Shown here: in pieces, positions 55,410 to 63,998 of the stretch
How positions within the stretch are numbered: position 1 is the first letter of the stretch
Layout: each line of letters begins with the position of its first letter
Source: Pelagibacterium lentulum
GTDB taxonomy: Bacteria > Pseudomonadota > Alphaproteobacteria > Rhizobiales > Devosiaceae
Direction of reading: 5' to 3'
Assembly: GCF_003992625.1 (NCBI RefSeq)
Contig: NZ_RZMW01000040.1
Span: forward strand, 125,656 to 189,655
Length of the DNA: 64,000 nucleotides
Made by a program: the position numbers and the translations under genes
Notes under the pieces: model-generated
The model's database searches: none
Told to the model about the DNA's origin: nothing
The model's input: the letters and a program-made list of their open reading frames with translations, nothing else

Positions 55410-55425
55410 CGGCTTCCGCCAGCCC
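55403..55425. terminator. Hairpin between chrA and the FixJ-like gene
   Basis: GGGCTGACGG and its near-complement in CCGCCAGCCC form a GC-rich hairpin with one mismatch around a CTTC loop. It starts inside the last codons of chrA and ends 9 bp before the convergent gene's stop. There is no T-run, so it is a weak bidirectional terminator candidate. Confidence 0.5.
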
Positions 55426-55433
55426 CAGTTCCC

Positions 55434-56069
55434 TCAACTCGTCAGCACGACCCGGATCAGGTCGGCTGTATTGCGAGCCCCGAGCTTTTCCATGACGCGG
55501 GCGCGGTGCACTTCGATCGTACGGGGCGAAATGCCCAGTTCCCTGCCTGCTTCCTTGTTGGATTGACCGTTTGTGATCAATTGCAGGACCTCGCGTTCGC
55601 GCTGGGTCAATTGCATGAAGCCGCGGATCTCCACGTCCCTCTGGCCGTTATTGATCGCCGTGACGTGCACATCGCGGCGCAAGGTCTCGCGAACGGCACG
55701 CACAAACCTTTCCGTGTCTATGGGCTTGACCAGAACATCACTGGCCCCCAGCCGCATCGCCTCCACGGTAAGGGTGACGTTCTGCTCATCGGCGATCATG
55801 AAAACGGCTACGCCCGCCCTCAGATTCTTGATCGCCTCAAGCAGAGGAAGGGCCGACATTCCCTCCACAACAAAGTTCAGCACGACAACGTCGGGCCGAC
55901 GCTGTTCAAATGACGACAGAAACGTTTCTGCCGAGAGTGAAAAGGCTGTTTGAAATCCCTCGAGGCGGAACAGCACACTCAGCGCCTCGCAAGTGTTTGG
56001 ATCACTATCAACAATATGGACCAACCGGTCCCTATTCAGAAAGGAACGATAAAAGACATCATTGTTCAT
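55434..56069 (-). CDS. FixJ/NarL-type response regulator with degenerate receiver
   Basis: A 211-residue protein: a receiver domain (about 14-130) and a LuxR-type HTH (about 148-210; QLTQREREVLQLITNGQSNK and EAGRELGISPRTIEVHRARV). In the receiver the early acidic residues remain (HIVDSDPN, Asp21/Asp23) and the Lys is present in LVKPID (Lys115). The phospho-acceptor position reads VVVLNFVVEGMSAL, with Asn65 in place of Asp, and the switch Thr/Ser is Ala93 (MIADEQ). It should therefore not be phosphorylated in the usual way, and may act constitutively or respond to a ligand or partner. No histidine kinase gene is adjacent. The output domain looks intact. Confidence 0.9.
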   Translation of the reverse strand: MNNDVFYRSFLNRDRLVHIVDSDPNTCEALSVLFRLEGFQTAFSLSAETFLSSFEQRRPDVVVLNFVVEGMSALPLLEAIKNLRAGVAVFMIADEQNVTLTVEAMRLGASDVLVKPIDTERFVRAVRETLRRDVHVTAINNGQRDVEIRGFMQLTQREREVLQLITNGQSNKEAGRELGISPRTIEVHRARVMEKLGARNTADLIRVVLTS

Positions 56070-56463
56070 GCTGTCCTCCGATCTGTCTGGACGCCGGGCC
56101 GTCCCTTGCCCGGATCGCCAGTTCCACGACGATAAACCGCTTCCAGCTTGCTATCGCTTGCCGGAAGGTGGCACTCCATCGTTGGCGTTGCCGGCGGACC
56201 AAAACGCAAAGTTCACCATCCAATGCACAACCGAAGCCGCACATCGCAAGTCGATGCGTCCCTAACCTGAACTTAACTCCGAACCGCCGCTTACGCGCCT
56301 AAGATGAATCGCGCACGCAGTTTGCGATAAGTAGTCAAACTTGCCGTGAGGATGTTCCCGTAAGAATCATTGCCTACGCAACTTCAACGATCACACAAGT
56401 ATAGGATCACGGTGGCGATTATACCTTTGACACACCAAGGCGAATCGGGTCAGGCTCTCCATT
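56070..56463. other. 394-bp stretch with no supported gene
   Basis: It lies between the FixJ-like gene start and the first gene of the accessory patch. It must contain the FixJ-like promoter and probably that of the gene at 56464. Short open frames on both strands (for example 56059-56244 minus) show no family character. I see no tRNA or long repeat here that would explain the neighbouring insertion. Confidence 0.5.
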
Positions 56464-57006
56464 ATGAGAGAGCACCACCCGTTGGCTTTTTGTCCCGAGC
56501 ATGGTTTGTTTGCTGCGACCGGGATAGGGCTTGGCATCTCCGTGGGGACGACTATCAAGAACGGCCTCCATAGCTGCCCCCATTGCTCGCGTATGAGTGA
56601 GGTTATCCCGGGCACTTATTCGATGCATGCCGGGAAGCTCGATGTCCTACTGGATCCCGACATATCGCCAGCAGCGCTAAACGCGATACAGAATATCGTG
56701 AAGAAGGCTCAATCAGGCGAGTATTCCCACGAACGGGCGCAAGCAGAAGTTAATAAAATAAGCCCTAAAGCGGGCAAACTATTTGATGTGCCTAACTGGT
56801 CCGACCAAGCAAAAGCTACGCTTTACGCAAGCATTATTGGGGCAGCGGCAGTGATTGTAGCGGCTAAAATGGCGTCTTCACCCACAACAATCGTTGTGCA
56901 ACCGCCAGCTATTGAGAGGGCCGTGGGAGAGGAGTTTACACCCCCTAGCGCGACAGCACCGGTGCCAAAGCCGCAATCAATACGACCGCCGCGAAAGCCC
57001 CAGTAG
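56464..57006 (+). CDS. Hypothetical protein with N-terminal Cys pairs and a C-terminal membrane segment
   Basis: A 180-residue protein. Residues 1-45 hold LAFCPEHGLF and HSCPHCSRMSEV, a possible zinc ribbon (one Cys/His and one C-x2-C). The middle MHAGKLDVLLDPDISPAALN and KKAQSGEYSHERAQAEVNKI look like a small helical domain. Residues about 120-140 (ATLYASIIGAAAVIVAAKMA) form one membrane helix, followed by a Pro-rich tail (PPSATAPVPKPQSIRPPRKP). I recognise it only as the type of accessory-region protein seen near phage and defence genes. It begins the accessory patch that ends with the IS1595 transposase. Confidence 0.6.
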   Translation: MREHHPLAFCPEHGLFAATGIGLGISVGTTIKNGLHSCPHCSRMSEVIPGTYSMHAGKLDVLLDPDISPAALNAIQNIVKKAQSGEYSHERAQAEVNKISPKAGKLFDVPNWSDQAKATLYASIIGAAAVIVAAKMASSPTTIVVQPPAIERAVGEEFTPPSATAPVPKPQSIRPPRKPQ

Positions 57007-57067
57007 GAACTCCCACCAAGAGGCCGATTTGGAATGACCAAAAGGCGTCACTTACCTTCCTTGTCAT
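56945..57067 (-). CDS. Possible 40-residue membrane peptide
   Basis: A frame on the minus strand reads MTRKVSDAFWSFQIGLLVGV then PTGAFAAVVLIAALAPVLSR, one hydrophobic helix. GGAG lies about 10 nt before the ATG at 57067, within the 3' end of the 52-residue gene it overlaps by 20 bp, as in a coupled pair. It is antisense to the last 62 bp of the gene ending at 57006, which lowers confidence. Confidence 0.35.
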   Translation of the reverse strand: MTRKVSDAFWSFQIGLLVGVPTGAFAAVVLIAALAPVLSR

Positions 57068-57206
57068 CCTGTCTCTCCTTCTTCGGGGGCGCTTTCGCAA
57101 TGCGTTTTAATCGCTCGTCAAAGCGCTCAGGCGACTCGTCGGTTTCGAGCTCGCGGGCGAGGTCGCGGAATTTGTCGGCTTGCGATTTACTGTCTTTATC
57201 GGCCAT
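57048..57206 (-). CDS. Small charged hypothetical protein (52 residues)
   Basis: Below the usual ORF cut-off. It reads MADKDSKSQADKFRDLAREL, then ETDESPERFDERLKRIAKAP and a Lys/Asp-rich tail. The pattern (a helix with KFRDxARELE, then D/E-ES-x-x-FDExLKxIA) resembles small proteins I have seen repeatedly in mobile or accessory regions of Alphaproteobacteria. It is divergent from the DUF3800 gene, with only 9 bp between the two start codons, so the pair share a promoter region. Function is unknown. Confidence 0.6.
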   Translation of the reverse strand: MADKDSKSQADKFRDLARELETDESPERFDERLKRIAKAPPKKERQDDKEGK

Positions 57207-57215
57207 TGTGCCTCG

Positions 57216-58082
57216 ATGCTCAGTAGTCCACCAGATTACCAGTTTGTAGCTTATATTGATGAATCCGGCGACCCTGGATTGCAGCGTGTGCGTCCGATTG
57301 ATGAAACTGGCAGCACAGAATGGTTCGCCGTGTCAGCCGTTCTTGTCGATCGATCTAACGACACCGAAGTTCCACGATGGGTGCAGGGCATCAGCAAGAA
57401 CATCAATTTGCAGGCCCGCCAAATCCACTTCGCCAAACTTTCGCCAACGCGGCGATTGTCCGTATGCCGGCAAATGGCCCAATTGCCGATACGGGTATTT
57501 GTCGTCATATCGAACAAAAAGAACATGCGCCAATACCGCAATCAAAGGGCAGAAAAGGCCGGTGCCAAACAATGGTTCTATAACTGGATGGTGCGCATTC
57601 TTATCGAGCGGGTGTCCGATTACTGCCTACGACGCGCCGAACGCTACGAACTAGAGCGCCGTCACGTAAAATTCGTATTCTCTCAGTCAGGCGGTCATTC
57701 TTACAGCCAGACCGCCGCGTATCACGAGTTGCTTAAATACCAAGCTGAGAACAGCAATCTTGTGCTGACAAAATGGTCCCCAAAACGCGAGGTGCTGCAC
57801 TGGGGGTTAGTAGAAGATTTCCCGCACCACATGCGGGCAGGACTTCAATTGGCTGACGTCGCCGCCAGCGCCTTCTATATGGGGGCAGACAAACTTGATA
57901 CTGGCCCTTGTGCACCTGAATACGCGATGGCCCTACGAGACCGAATTGCGATGAACCGTTTCGGCACCCAGTGCGATTATGGTGTAGTTCTACAGCCGGA
58001 CAAGGACTGGAAAATCGACATCACCGAAGACCAAAGACAGGTATTCCGCTTCTACGGCTATGACTTCATAGAAAGGTGGTAG
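57216..58082 (+). CDS. DUF3800 family protein
   Basis: From the ATG at 57216 the protein has 288 residues. It has the DUF3800 signature near the start, QFVAYIDESGDPGLQ, and the C-terminal LQLADVAASAFYMGADKL. The middle includes NMRQYRNQRAEKAGAKQWFY and VRILIERVSDYCLRRAERYE. DUF3800 proteins are widespread in prophages and accessory islands. The conserved acidic DESGD and LQLAD residues suggest an RNase H-like or other metal-dependent fold, but the activity is not established. It is divergent from a 52-residue small gene and followed by an IS1595-type transposase gene. Confidence 0.85.
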   Translation: MLSSPPDYQFVAYIDESGDPGLQRVRPIDETGSTEWFAVSAVLVDRSNDTEVPRWVQGISKNINLQARQIHFAKLSPTRRLSVCRQMAQLPIRVFVVISNKKNMRQYRNQRAEKAGAKQWFYNWMVRILIERVSDYCLRRAERYELERRHVKFVFSQSGGHSYSQTAAYHELLKYQAENSNLVLTKWSPKREVLHWGLVEDFPHHMRAGLQLADVAASAFYMGADKLDTGPCAPEYAMALRDRIAMNRFGTQCDYGVVLQPDKDWKIDITEDQRQVFRFYGYDFIERW

Positions 58083-58306
58083 GCCCCGGCCCCGTTTCGT
58101 CCGGAGTGTTAGGCCACCAATCTTATGGGGCGACCATCTCCGAATAAGGCTTCAAGCGTTGGCCAATGCCAGCCCGTTACCAAGGGTAATCGGCGTTCCT
58201 ACCATCTACAATCTTATTCCCACATACCAAAAAAATCAAGCTGAATCATAGGCTTAGCAGTTTTCCGCTAAACCCTTGATTGCGATTCACTTTTCGGCAT
58301 TCGGGG

Positions 58307-59278
58307 CTATATCGCTCCGAGTTCACTAGTCCGCCGATACGTGAGGCGCTTGCCTTTGACCCCTTCTAGGGCACAGGCGGCACGAGCCTTGTCATCAACA
58401 CCAAGCGCGATTCGGTTGTTATAACGGAAGTCGAATTCGGCCAGATAGCGGTGCAAATGCTTCTCGCTGCAATGCTGATAGACGCCCTTCATGCCGCGCT
58501 TGAAGATGCTGAACACGCCTTCGATGGTGTTCGTGTAGGCATCGCCGCGTACGTATTCATTGCCGGAGTGCATGACGGTTTCGTGCGCTGCAAACTCGCG
58601 ACCAATCTCAACATACAGCTTGCTTTCGTCGGTGTTGAGAACGCTTTCACGGTTGACGTTGGTAGCCACGATTTCAGCGACGTTGGACTTGCTGGCTTTG
58701 TCCACATGGAAGGTGCGAACAGAACCGCCGCGCTCGACTAGACCGACCACAGCACGCTTGCCGGAAGGGCCGCGACGATTGCGGGACTTGAACGGAGTGC
58801 CATCGGTGCGGGTCGTGGGCTGGTCATCGGACTTGCCGAAATAAGTTTCGTCGGCCTCAACGGCCTTGCCATTACCGCCAAGCGGTGCCAGTTCGCCGGA
58901 TCGCATGGCTTCGCGAATACGGTGGGCAAGGAACCAAGCGGTTTTGTAGGTCACTTCCAGAGTGCGGTGAAGCTGGTGAGCGGAAACGCCCTTCTTGCTG
59001 GAAACCATGAGATATATCGCCTGTAGCCATTTGTGCATGGGCAGGTGGCTTTCTTCAAAGATGGTGCCAATGCGAACCGTGAACTGCTTGCGGCACTGAC
59101 CGCACTTGCGCAGACCGTGGCGCACCTTGCCGGTTTTGCCAGTCACATTCTTGAGCGTGTAAATACGCTCCACACCGCCACAATGCGGGCAGACAGGACC
59201 ATTTTCCCAAAGGATGGACTCTACATGATCGAAAGCTGCGGCTTCATCGTGAAAATATTTGGCGCTGAGAATGGACAT
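58307..59278 (-). mobile_element. IS1595-family transposase gene
   Basis: A 323-residue transposase of the ISXO2/IS1595 type. The N-terminal zinc ribbon is NGPVCPHCGGVERIYTL with LRKCGQCRKQFTVRIGTIFE. The catalytic core includes AVEADETYFGKSDDQP (first Asp), VLNTDESKLYVEIGREF (second Asp), and YTNTIEGVFSIFKRGMKGVY (the Asn-containing N/K motif), ending HRYLAEFDFRYNNR. The gene is intact. I could not identify terminal inverted repeats or target duplications by eye in 58083-58306 or 59279-59407, so element ends are not given. It is the right boundary of the accessory patch. Confidence 0.92.
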
Positions 59279-59407
59279 GGCTTAACTCCTTGGGTTACAA
59301 GCTAGTCCATTGCCTTGGGTGCGTCAAGTATATAATCGCCATCACGGTCCTATTTGTTCTGTCAATAGGACTTTTATCCTTGAAGATTCGGAAGAGGCTT
59401 CTTTGAA

Positions 59408-59848
59408 CTATTTCTCTTTGAGAATGTCGCGGATTTCCATCAGCAGGACTTCCTCACGCGGTGGTGCGGGCGGCACTTCCGGCGCGCCTTCCTTGTTTGC
59501 ATCCTCGCGGCGCAACGCATTTATGCCTTTGACCAAGAGAAACAGGGCCATTGCGACGATTATGAATTTGACCACGGCGTTGATAAATAGCCCGATATTG
59601 AGCGTCGCCACTCCTGCGGCCTGCGCAGCCGCCAGCGAAGGAACGGCAATGCTTTCGGGATTGGACAGGACGATGAAGAGGTTGGTGAAATCCACGCCAC
59701 CCAGAAGCAGGCCAATGACTGGCATGAATACGTCATCAACAAGCGATGAAACGATGGTTCCGAAAGCGCCGCCGATAATGATGCCGACCGCCATATCCAC
59801 CATATTGCCCTTAACGGCAAATTCCTTGAATTCCTTTACGAAAGACAT
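59408..59848 (-). CDS. mscL: Large-conductance mechanosensitive channel
   Basis: From the ATG at 59848 (GAGAGGGAA just upstream) the protein has 146 residues: [20 protein letters not shown], then [20 protein letters not shown] (TM1 pore helix), a periplasmic loop, [20 protein letters not shown] (TM2) and a C-terminal bundle ending [12 protein letters not shown]. These are the conserved MscL features. It opens under membrane tension to release solutes during hypo-osmotic shock. The 15 upstream in-frame codons are not part of the family. Confidence 0.96.
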   Translation of the reverse strand: MSFVKEFKEFAVKGNMVDMAVGIIIGGAFGTIVSSLVDDVFMPVIGLLLGGVDFTNLFIVLSNPESIAVPSLAAAQAAGVATLNIGLFINAVVKFIIVAMALFLLVKGINALRREDANKEGAPEVPPAPPREEVLLMEIRDILKEK

Positions 59849-60044
59849 TTCCCTCTCCATCGGCATGCCGCAACACGCGGTTCGTTGTCCCAAATCCAGC
59901 GCAAGGTTTACGAGTCTTCACAGGCGCCAGTGTGCGCCGTGAAAGGGCGCTAAATCAAGCACATAGATTGACTAACCCTTTTGGCGCAATTGTCGATGGC
60001 GCTCGCCGCTGGTAGATAGAGAAAAGACAAGAAGGTGAGACCGG

Positions 60045-61658
60045 ATGAGCGAAGTGCCGCAAGTCAGCAATGGCGCGAATGTAGATGCGCTGCGCAAAGC
60101 ACTTGAGCATCTGCCGTACGGATTCGCTTTTTTTGACAGCACCATGCGGCTGGTCATGGCCAACGCAACCTACAGGGCCGGGCTTGTATTGCCGCTAAAC
60201 CTCATGGCGGAAGGAACGCCGCTCGATGACATTTTGCTGTTCATGGCGCGACGAGGCGATCTTGGTCCCGGCACACCCGAGGTGCAGGCCGCGCAGCGCC
60301 GACGCCTCATCACCACGCAGCCATCGACACTGACACAGCGGCAGAGCGTATTGGGTTCTCATCTGGAAATCCATACGAGCCTCACCCATGACAATGAGCT
60401 TGTGATCAGTTTTTCCGATGTCACCAGCCGGATCAAAGCCGAAGCCGCGCTGGAACAGATCAATCATACGCTTGAGGAGCGCGTGAACGATCGCACCCGC
60501 GCCTTGACCCTTCTCAACGCCGAGTTGGAAAAAGCGCGTGCGAAAGCCGATGCGGCCAACCACGAAAAGACGCGCTTTCTGGCCGCGGCGAGCCATGATC
60601 TCCTGCAGCCGCTCAATGCAGCAAGGCTCTATACATCGACCCTTTTCGAGCGCACGCGCGGCACCCCGACTGCGGAACTGGCATCGAGTATCGATGCTGC
60701 GCTCAATGCGGTCGAGGATATCATGTCGACCCTGCTCGATATTTCGCGCATGGACAGCGGCGCGCTCAAGGTGACGCTGACAAATTTCGATATTCTTGAG
60801 CTTTTGAAAAAGGTCGAGATCGAGTTCCAGCCCATGGCTGCGGAGAAAAATATCAACCTCAGGATCGTCGGCGCTTCATTCATCGTGCGCTCGGATCGCA
60901 TGCTGCTTGGCCGGGTGATACAGAACCTGGTTTCCAATGCGATAAAATATACCAAGCCCGGCGGGCGCGTTTTGGTGGGGTGCAGACAAAGAGGCAAGAG
61001 CGTGCGACTGGATGTCATCGATACGGGCATCGGCATCGACAGCCACCAGCATCAGTTGATTTTCACGGAGTTTTCGCGCCTCGAGCAAGGCGCCCGCATC
61101 GCTCCGGGTCTGGGGCTCGGTCTTTCGATTGTGCAGCGCATCGTTTCGGCCCTGGACCACAAAATGGAGATTGACAGTGCTGTGGGGCATGGAAGCCGTT
61201 TTTCGCTGACCATGCCCAGAGTTAACCAGACCACGGAGACCAAGGCGAGCACACCGATTGTCGATAAGAAGCCCGAAACCCAGCTTTCTGGCCTTATGGT
61301 TCTGTGCGTCGACAACGAGCGCGCCATTCTCGATGCAATGGCCGGTCTGCTGACCAACTGGGGTTGCGATGTCCGAACAGCCACCTCGCTCAAGGAAATC
61401 TCGCAACTCAACATTCTTGAGGGCTGGGTGCCGGATCTGGTGTTGATGGATTATCATCTGGATCAGTCATCGGGACTTGATGCCATCGAATGGCTCAAGC
61501 AGATCGTGGGCGGACATCTGCCTGCCATTCTCGTGACAGCAGACCGCACCAATGCCGTGCGCAATCTGGCCGAAACGCGAGGCACTGCCGTTCTGAACAA
61601 GCCCGTAAAGCCGGCAGCGCTTCGGGCACTACTGGCGCATGTCAGCAAGCGAGGGTAA
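60045..61658 (+). CDS. PAS-containing hybrid sensor histidine kinase/response regulator
   Basis: A 537-residue protein without membrane segments. A PAS domain (about 12-140) starts RKALEHLPYGFAFFDSTMRL. A coiled coil (about 145-185; LEERVNDRTRALTLLNAELE) leads to a HisKA domain with FLAAASHDLLQPLNAARLYT (phospho-His). The HATPase part has LGRVIQNLVSNAIKYTKPGG (N box), VIDTGIGID and APGLGLGLSIVQRIV (G boxes). A C-terminal receiver has VLCVDNERAILDAM and DLVLMDYHLDQSSG (phospho-Asp). This matches the NahK/ERcS'-like orphan hybrid kinases. Its target is not encoded next to it; the FixJ-like regulator at 55434 lacks an acceptor Asp and so is not an obvious partner. Confidence 0.92.
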   Translation: MSEVPQVSNGANVDALRKALEHLPYGFAFFDSTMRLVMANATYRAGLVLPLNLMAEGTPLDDILLFMARRGDLGPGTPEVQAAQRRRLITTQPSTLTQRQSVLGSHLEIHTSLTHDNELVISFSDVTSRIKAEAALEQINHTLEERVNDRTRALTLLNAELEKARAKADAANHEKTRFLAAASHDLLQPLNAARLYTSTLFERTRGTPTAELASSIDAALNAVEDIMSTLLDISRMDSGALKVTLTNFDILELLKKVEIEFQPMAAEKNINLRIVGASFIVRSDRMLLGRVIQNLVSNAIKYTKPGGRVLVGCRQRGKSVRLDVIDTGIGIDSHQHQLIFTEFSRLEQGARIAPGLGLGLSIVQRIVSALDHKMEIDSAVGHGSRFSLTMPRVNQTTETKASTPIVDKKPETQLSGLMVLCVDNERAILDAMAGLLTNWGCDVRTATSLKEISQLNILEGWVPDLVLMDYHLDQSSGLDAIEWLKQIVGGHLPAILVTADRTNAVRNLAETRGTAVLNKPVKPAALRALLAHVSKRG

Positions 61659-61845
61659 ATCGTTCCTGGGAGGCGACACAGGCTCTTCGACGGAGCGCCC
61701 TCTACGACAAAACAATGGTCAAAGAGCCTTTGCCCTCACCATCGCCAACATCGAAGAAGTGGCCGGTCTATCGGCTCTGGCGGTTGGTTCCAATAAGCGC
61801 TAGGTGTTCTCGCTCAGTGCCTCACTCGTCTCAGTTCCGGATTTC

Positions 61846-63018
61846 ATGAACATCGCAAAAAACTGCACCTTCGTTGACATCGGTCACTCCGCGCAATTTC
61901 TGCCGGAAGATGGCCCTTCGAGATTGCCGCGGGCGCCGAAACGCAAGCGCCCGCAACAATTCTGGCAGGCCTTTGACGACAAGGCGCTTTTTTATGATTG
62001 CTTCTGGCATATCGATGGCGAGAGGGTACTGTTGATCGGCCCACCGGCCTTGAACCTGCAGACCCATTTCGACGCTGCGCAATTCGTGGCAAACCCTTCG
62101 GGCCAAGTGCTTTCGCCACGGTTCGAGCCCACGCGTTCGATGCTTTGGACCGAGTTCCGAAACGTTCCGAAAGGCACGACAGATATAGGTTTGAAATTTG
62201 CCGGACTGGACTTTGCCATTCCAGTTCAACCCAATCAGGCGGATAACTTTGCCGGCACCAATCTTATCCTTACTATGAACAAGAACAACGCGTTGGACTG
62301 GATCCTCCATTGGCTCGACTGGCACGTCAAGCTGCACAGTGCAAACGCCGTTCTGATTTTCGATAACGGATCGGATGCCTATAGCAATGAGGACTTGAAG
62401 GCCGCGATCGCCGCGGTGGACGGCATAACAACGGCGGCAATTGTAAGCTGGCCTTATTCCTACGGCCCTTTTGATCCGGCGGTACTGTTTCATCCGCACT
62501 GGGCCAATTTCCTGCAAATGGCCAGTATCAACATGGCTTTCCGGCGTCTGGCTGCCCAGGCCAATGCCATTTTGAACTGCGATGTCGACGAGTTGGTCGG
62601 GCGCGAGGGGACAACCAACGTATTCGACGCAGCCCGCCAAAGTCCCGATGGATTGGTTACGCTCAAGGGGCAGTGGGTTGAAAGCGCTGTTAGTGAGGAC
62701 GAGAAAGCGTTTCCGGCCCATCTTGGCTATCGTTACCGTCACCGCAATCCACTTCGCGCGATATGCGCCAATAAATGGTGCCTCGATCCGAGCCGTGACT
62801 GGCTGTCCCCGCTTTCGGTGATGCCGAATGTTCACCGCATCTATGGGGTCCCAAAAACCATGGGACGTAACGCCCCGACAAATCCCTTCTGGCATTTCAA
62901 AGCGATCAACACGAATTGGAAGACCAATCGCCGCCAAGGCGACGAATCTGTGTCGCGGCACCATAGGCGGCTGGACAGTCTGGATCGCGCGGTTGAGAGC
63001 TATCTGGTTGCTGACTAG
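61846..63018 (+). CDS. Glycosyltransferase (GT2/GT92-like) protein
   Basis: A 390-residue protein. The conserved core has NLILTMNKNNALDWILHWLD, VLIFDNGSDAYSNEDLKAAI and AQANAILNCDVDELVGREGT, the metal-binding D-x-D following a strand as in GT-A enzymes of the Glyco_tranf_2_4/GT92 type. A C-terminal HFKAINTNWKTNRR may bind the acceptor. There are no membrane segments. A GTG at 61804 is an alternative start without a ribosome-binding site. No other glycan genes are adjacent, so the acceptor is unknown. The stop overlaps the convergent downstream gene by 4 bp. Confidence 0.75.
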   Translation: MNIAKNCTFVDIGHSAQFLPEDGPSRLPRAPKRKRPQQFWQAFDDKALFYDCFWHIDGERVLLIGPPALNLQTHFDAAQFVANPSGQVLSPRFEPTRSMLWTEFRNVPKGTTDIGLKFAGLDFAIPVQPNQADNFAGTNLILTMNKNNALDWILHWLDWHVKLHSANAVLIFDNGSDAYSNEDLKAAIAAVDGITTAAIVSWPYSYGPFDPAVLFHPHWANFLQMASINMAFRRLAAQANAILNCDVDELVGREGTTNVFDAARQSPDGLVTLKGQWVESAVSEDEKAFPAHLGYRYRHRNPLRAICANKWCLDPSRDWLSPLSVMPNVHRIYGVPKTMGRNAPTNPFWHFKAINTNWKTNRRQGDESVSRHHRRLDSLDRAVESYLVAD

Positions 63019-63677
63019 CGATAAAAGGTCGAATAGATCAGATCGACATTGTCACCCTCGGCGATACTTACAGGCGTCACGATGTCCTGAACCTGGATAA
63101 GCTCCCAGCATCCATCGCGATCCAGTCCTCCAGCCAGGCAGTCGGGGTGTCTTTCCCAACGATCCAGAAAAACCTGGCGGGCCTCCGGGGTATCAATACT
63201 CAAGTCTCCGAGCTGTTCGACCTTTCCCAGTGCGATATCGACGGCCTGGAAAGCATAGAACGGCAATTCGCTGCAATAAATTGCGGAAGGATCTAGTCTG
63301 AAGAATATGTCGTAGGGTCGGCCCAGATAATTGCGGGCTTCAGCAACCGCAACTGCTGCATCTTCTGGCGTCAGTCCGGCAATCCGATAGACCGAAAAAT
63401 TGTTGCCGACGCTACGCGCCACAAAATCCGCTGCAGAGACCTCTACAACAGTCGCGCCCGCTTCTATGACCACGGGGCCTTCGTCGGTGACATCGACGAT
63501 GCCCATATGCGTATAGGCACTGCCTGTTGCCACACGAATGGGGACGGCCTGCATACTGGCAGATTCCATGAAAACCAGATCGCCGGTCCGCCAGTCGTCA
63601 AAGCGATCGGCGCCAATAGCGCTTCCCGGCCATGCTGAAAGCCCACAAAGCAGCGCAGCCGATACCGTTTTCTTCAT
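63015..63677 (-). CDS. YiiX-like permuted NlpC/P60 cysteine hydrolase
   Basis: A 220-residue secreted protein. The signal peptide is about residues 1-23 (KKTVSAALLCGLSAWPGSAI, cleavage before DRFD). The domain contains DWRTGDLVFMESASMQAVPI, YTHMGIVDVTDEGPVVIEAG with the catalytic His in the HMG motif, and DPSAIYCSELPFYAFQ with the catalytic Cys in the Y-C-S-E motif. These are the YiiX/YebB (permuted papain-like) features, proposed to act on amide or ester links of lipids or peptides in the periplasm. The start ATG is at 63675-63677. Confidence 0.85.
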   Translation of the reverse strand: MKKTVSAALLCGLSAWPGSAIGADRFDDWRTGDLVFMESASMQAVPIRVATGSAYTHMGIVDVTDEGPVVIEAGATVVEVSAADFVARSVGNNFSVYRIAGLTPEDAAVAVAEARNYLGRPYDIFFRLDPSAIYCSELPFYAFQAVDIALGKVEQLGDLSIDTPEARQVFLDRWERHPDCLAGGLDRDGCWELIQVQDIVTPVSIAEGDNVDLIYSTFYR

Positions 63678-63815
63678 CGAAACTCTCGCTCCCTTAACGC
63701 AATCTGCAAGCAGGCTCTCCCGTCAATCGGGCACTTTAATGACCGCCTCAGGTCGACCGCGCTGCGCCGTCTCCACGATTACAAAGGGATAACAGTTGCG
63801 CCGTGTAACCTGTTG

Positions 63816-63998
63816 TCAGCGCGCACCAAACAGCTCTGAAGCAAAGCCTATGGTTGCGTGCAAGAGATCGGGATCGTTCCACACAATCACACCGCCTATG
63901 ATCAACGCAGCCAGAAGCGCAAGGCCCAGTGCCTTTCTGATCACCGAGAAGACGAGCCAAACCACCACAATCGCTACGACGCCCAGCCCGATAAGCAT
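63816..63998 (-). CDS. Small two-helix membrane protein at the window edge
   Basis: A 60-residue protein starting MLIGLGVVAIVVVWLVFSVI, then RKALGLALLAALIIGGVIVW, followed by NDPDLLHATIGFASELFGAR: two membrane helices and a short soluble tail. The ATG at 63998 is two bases from the window end, so a longer form cannot be excluded. I recognise no family. The spacing to the YiiX-like gene (138 bp) gives no firm operon evidence. Confidence 0.5.
   Translation of the reverse strand: MLIGLGVVAIVVVWLVFSVIRKALGLALLAALIIGGVIVWNDPDLLHATIGFASELFGAR

Noticed and set aside
59279-59407. Right end of an IS1595 element with inverted repeats
   Set aside because: I compared the flanks of the transposase gene by eye and found no convincing terminal inverted repeats or target duplication.
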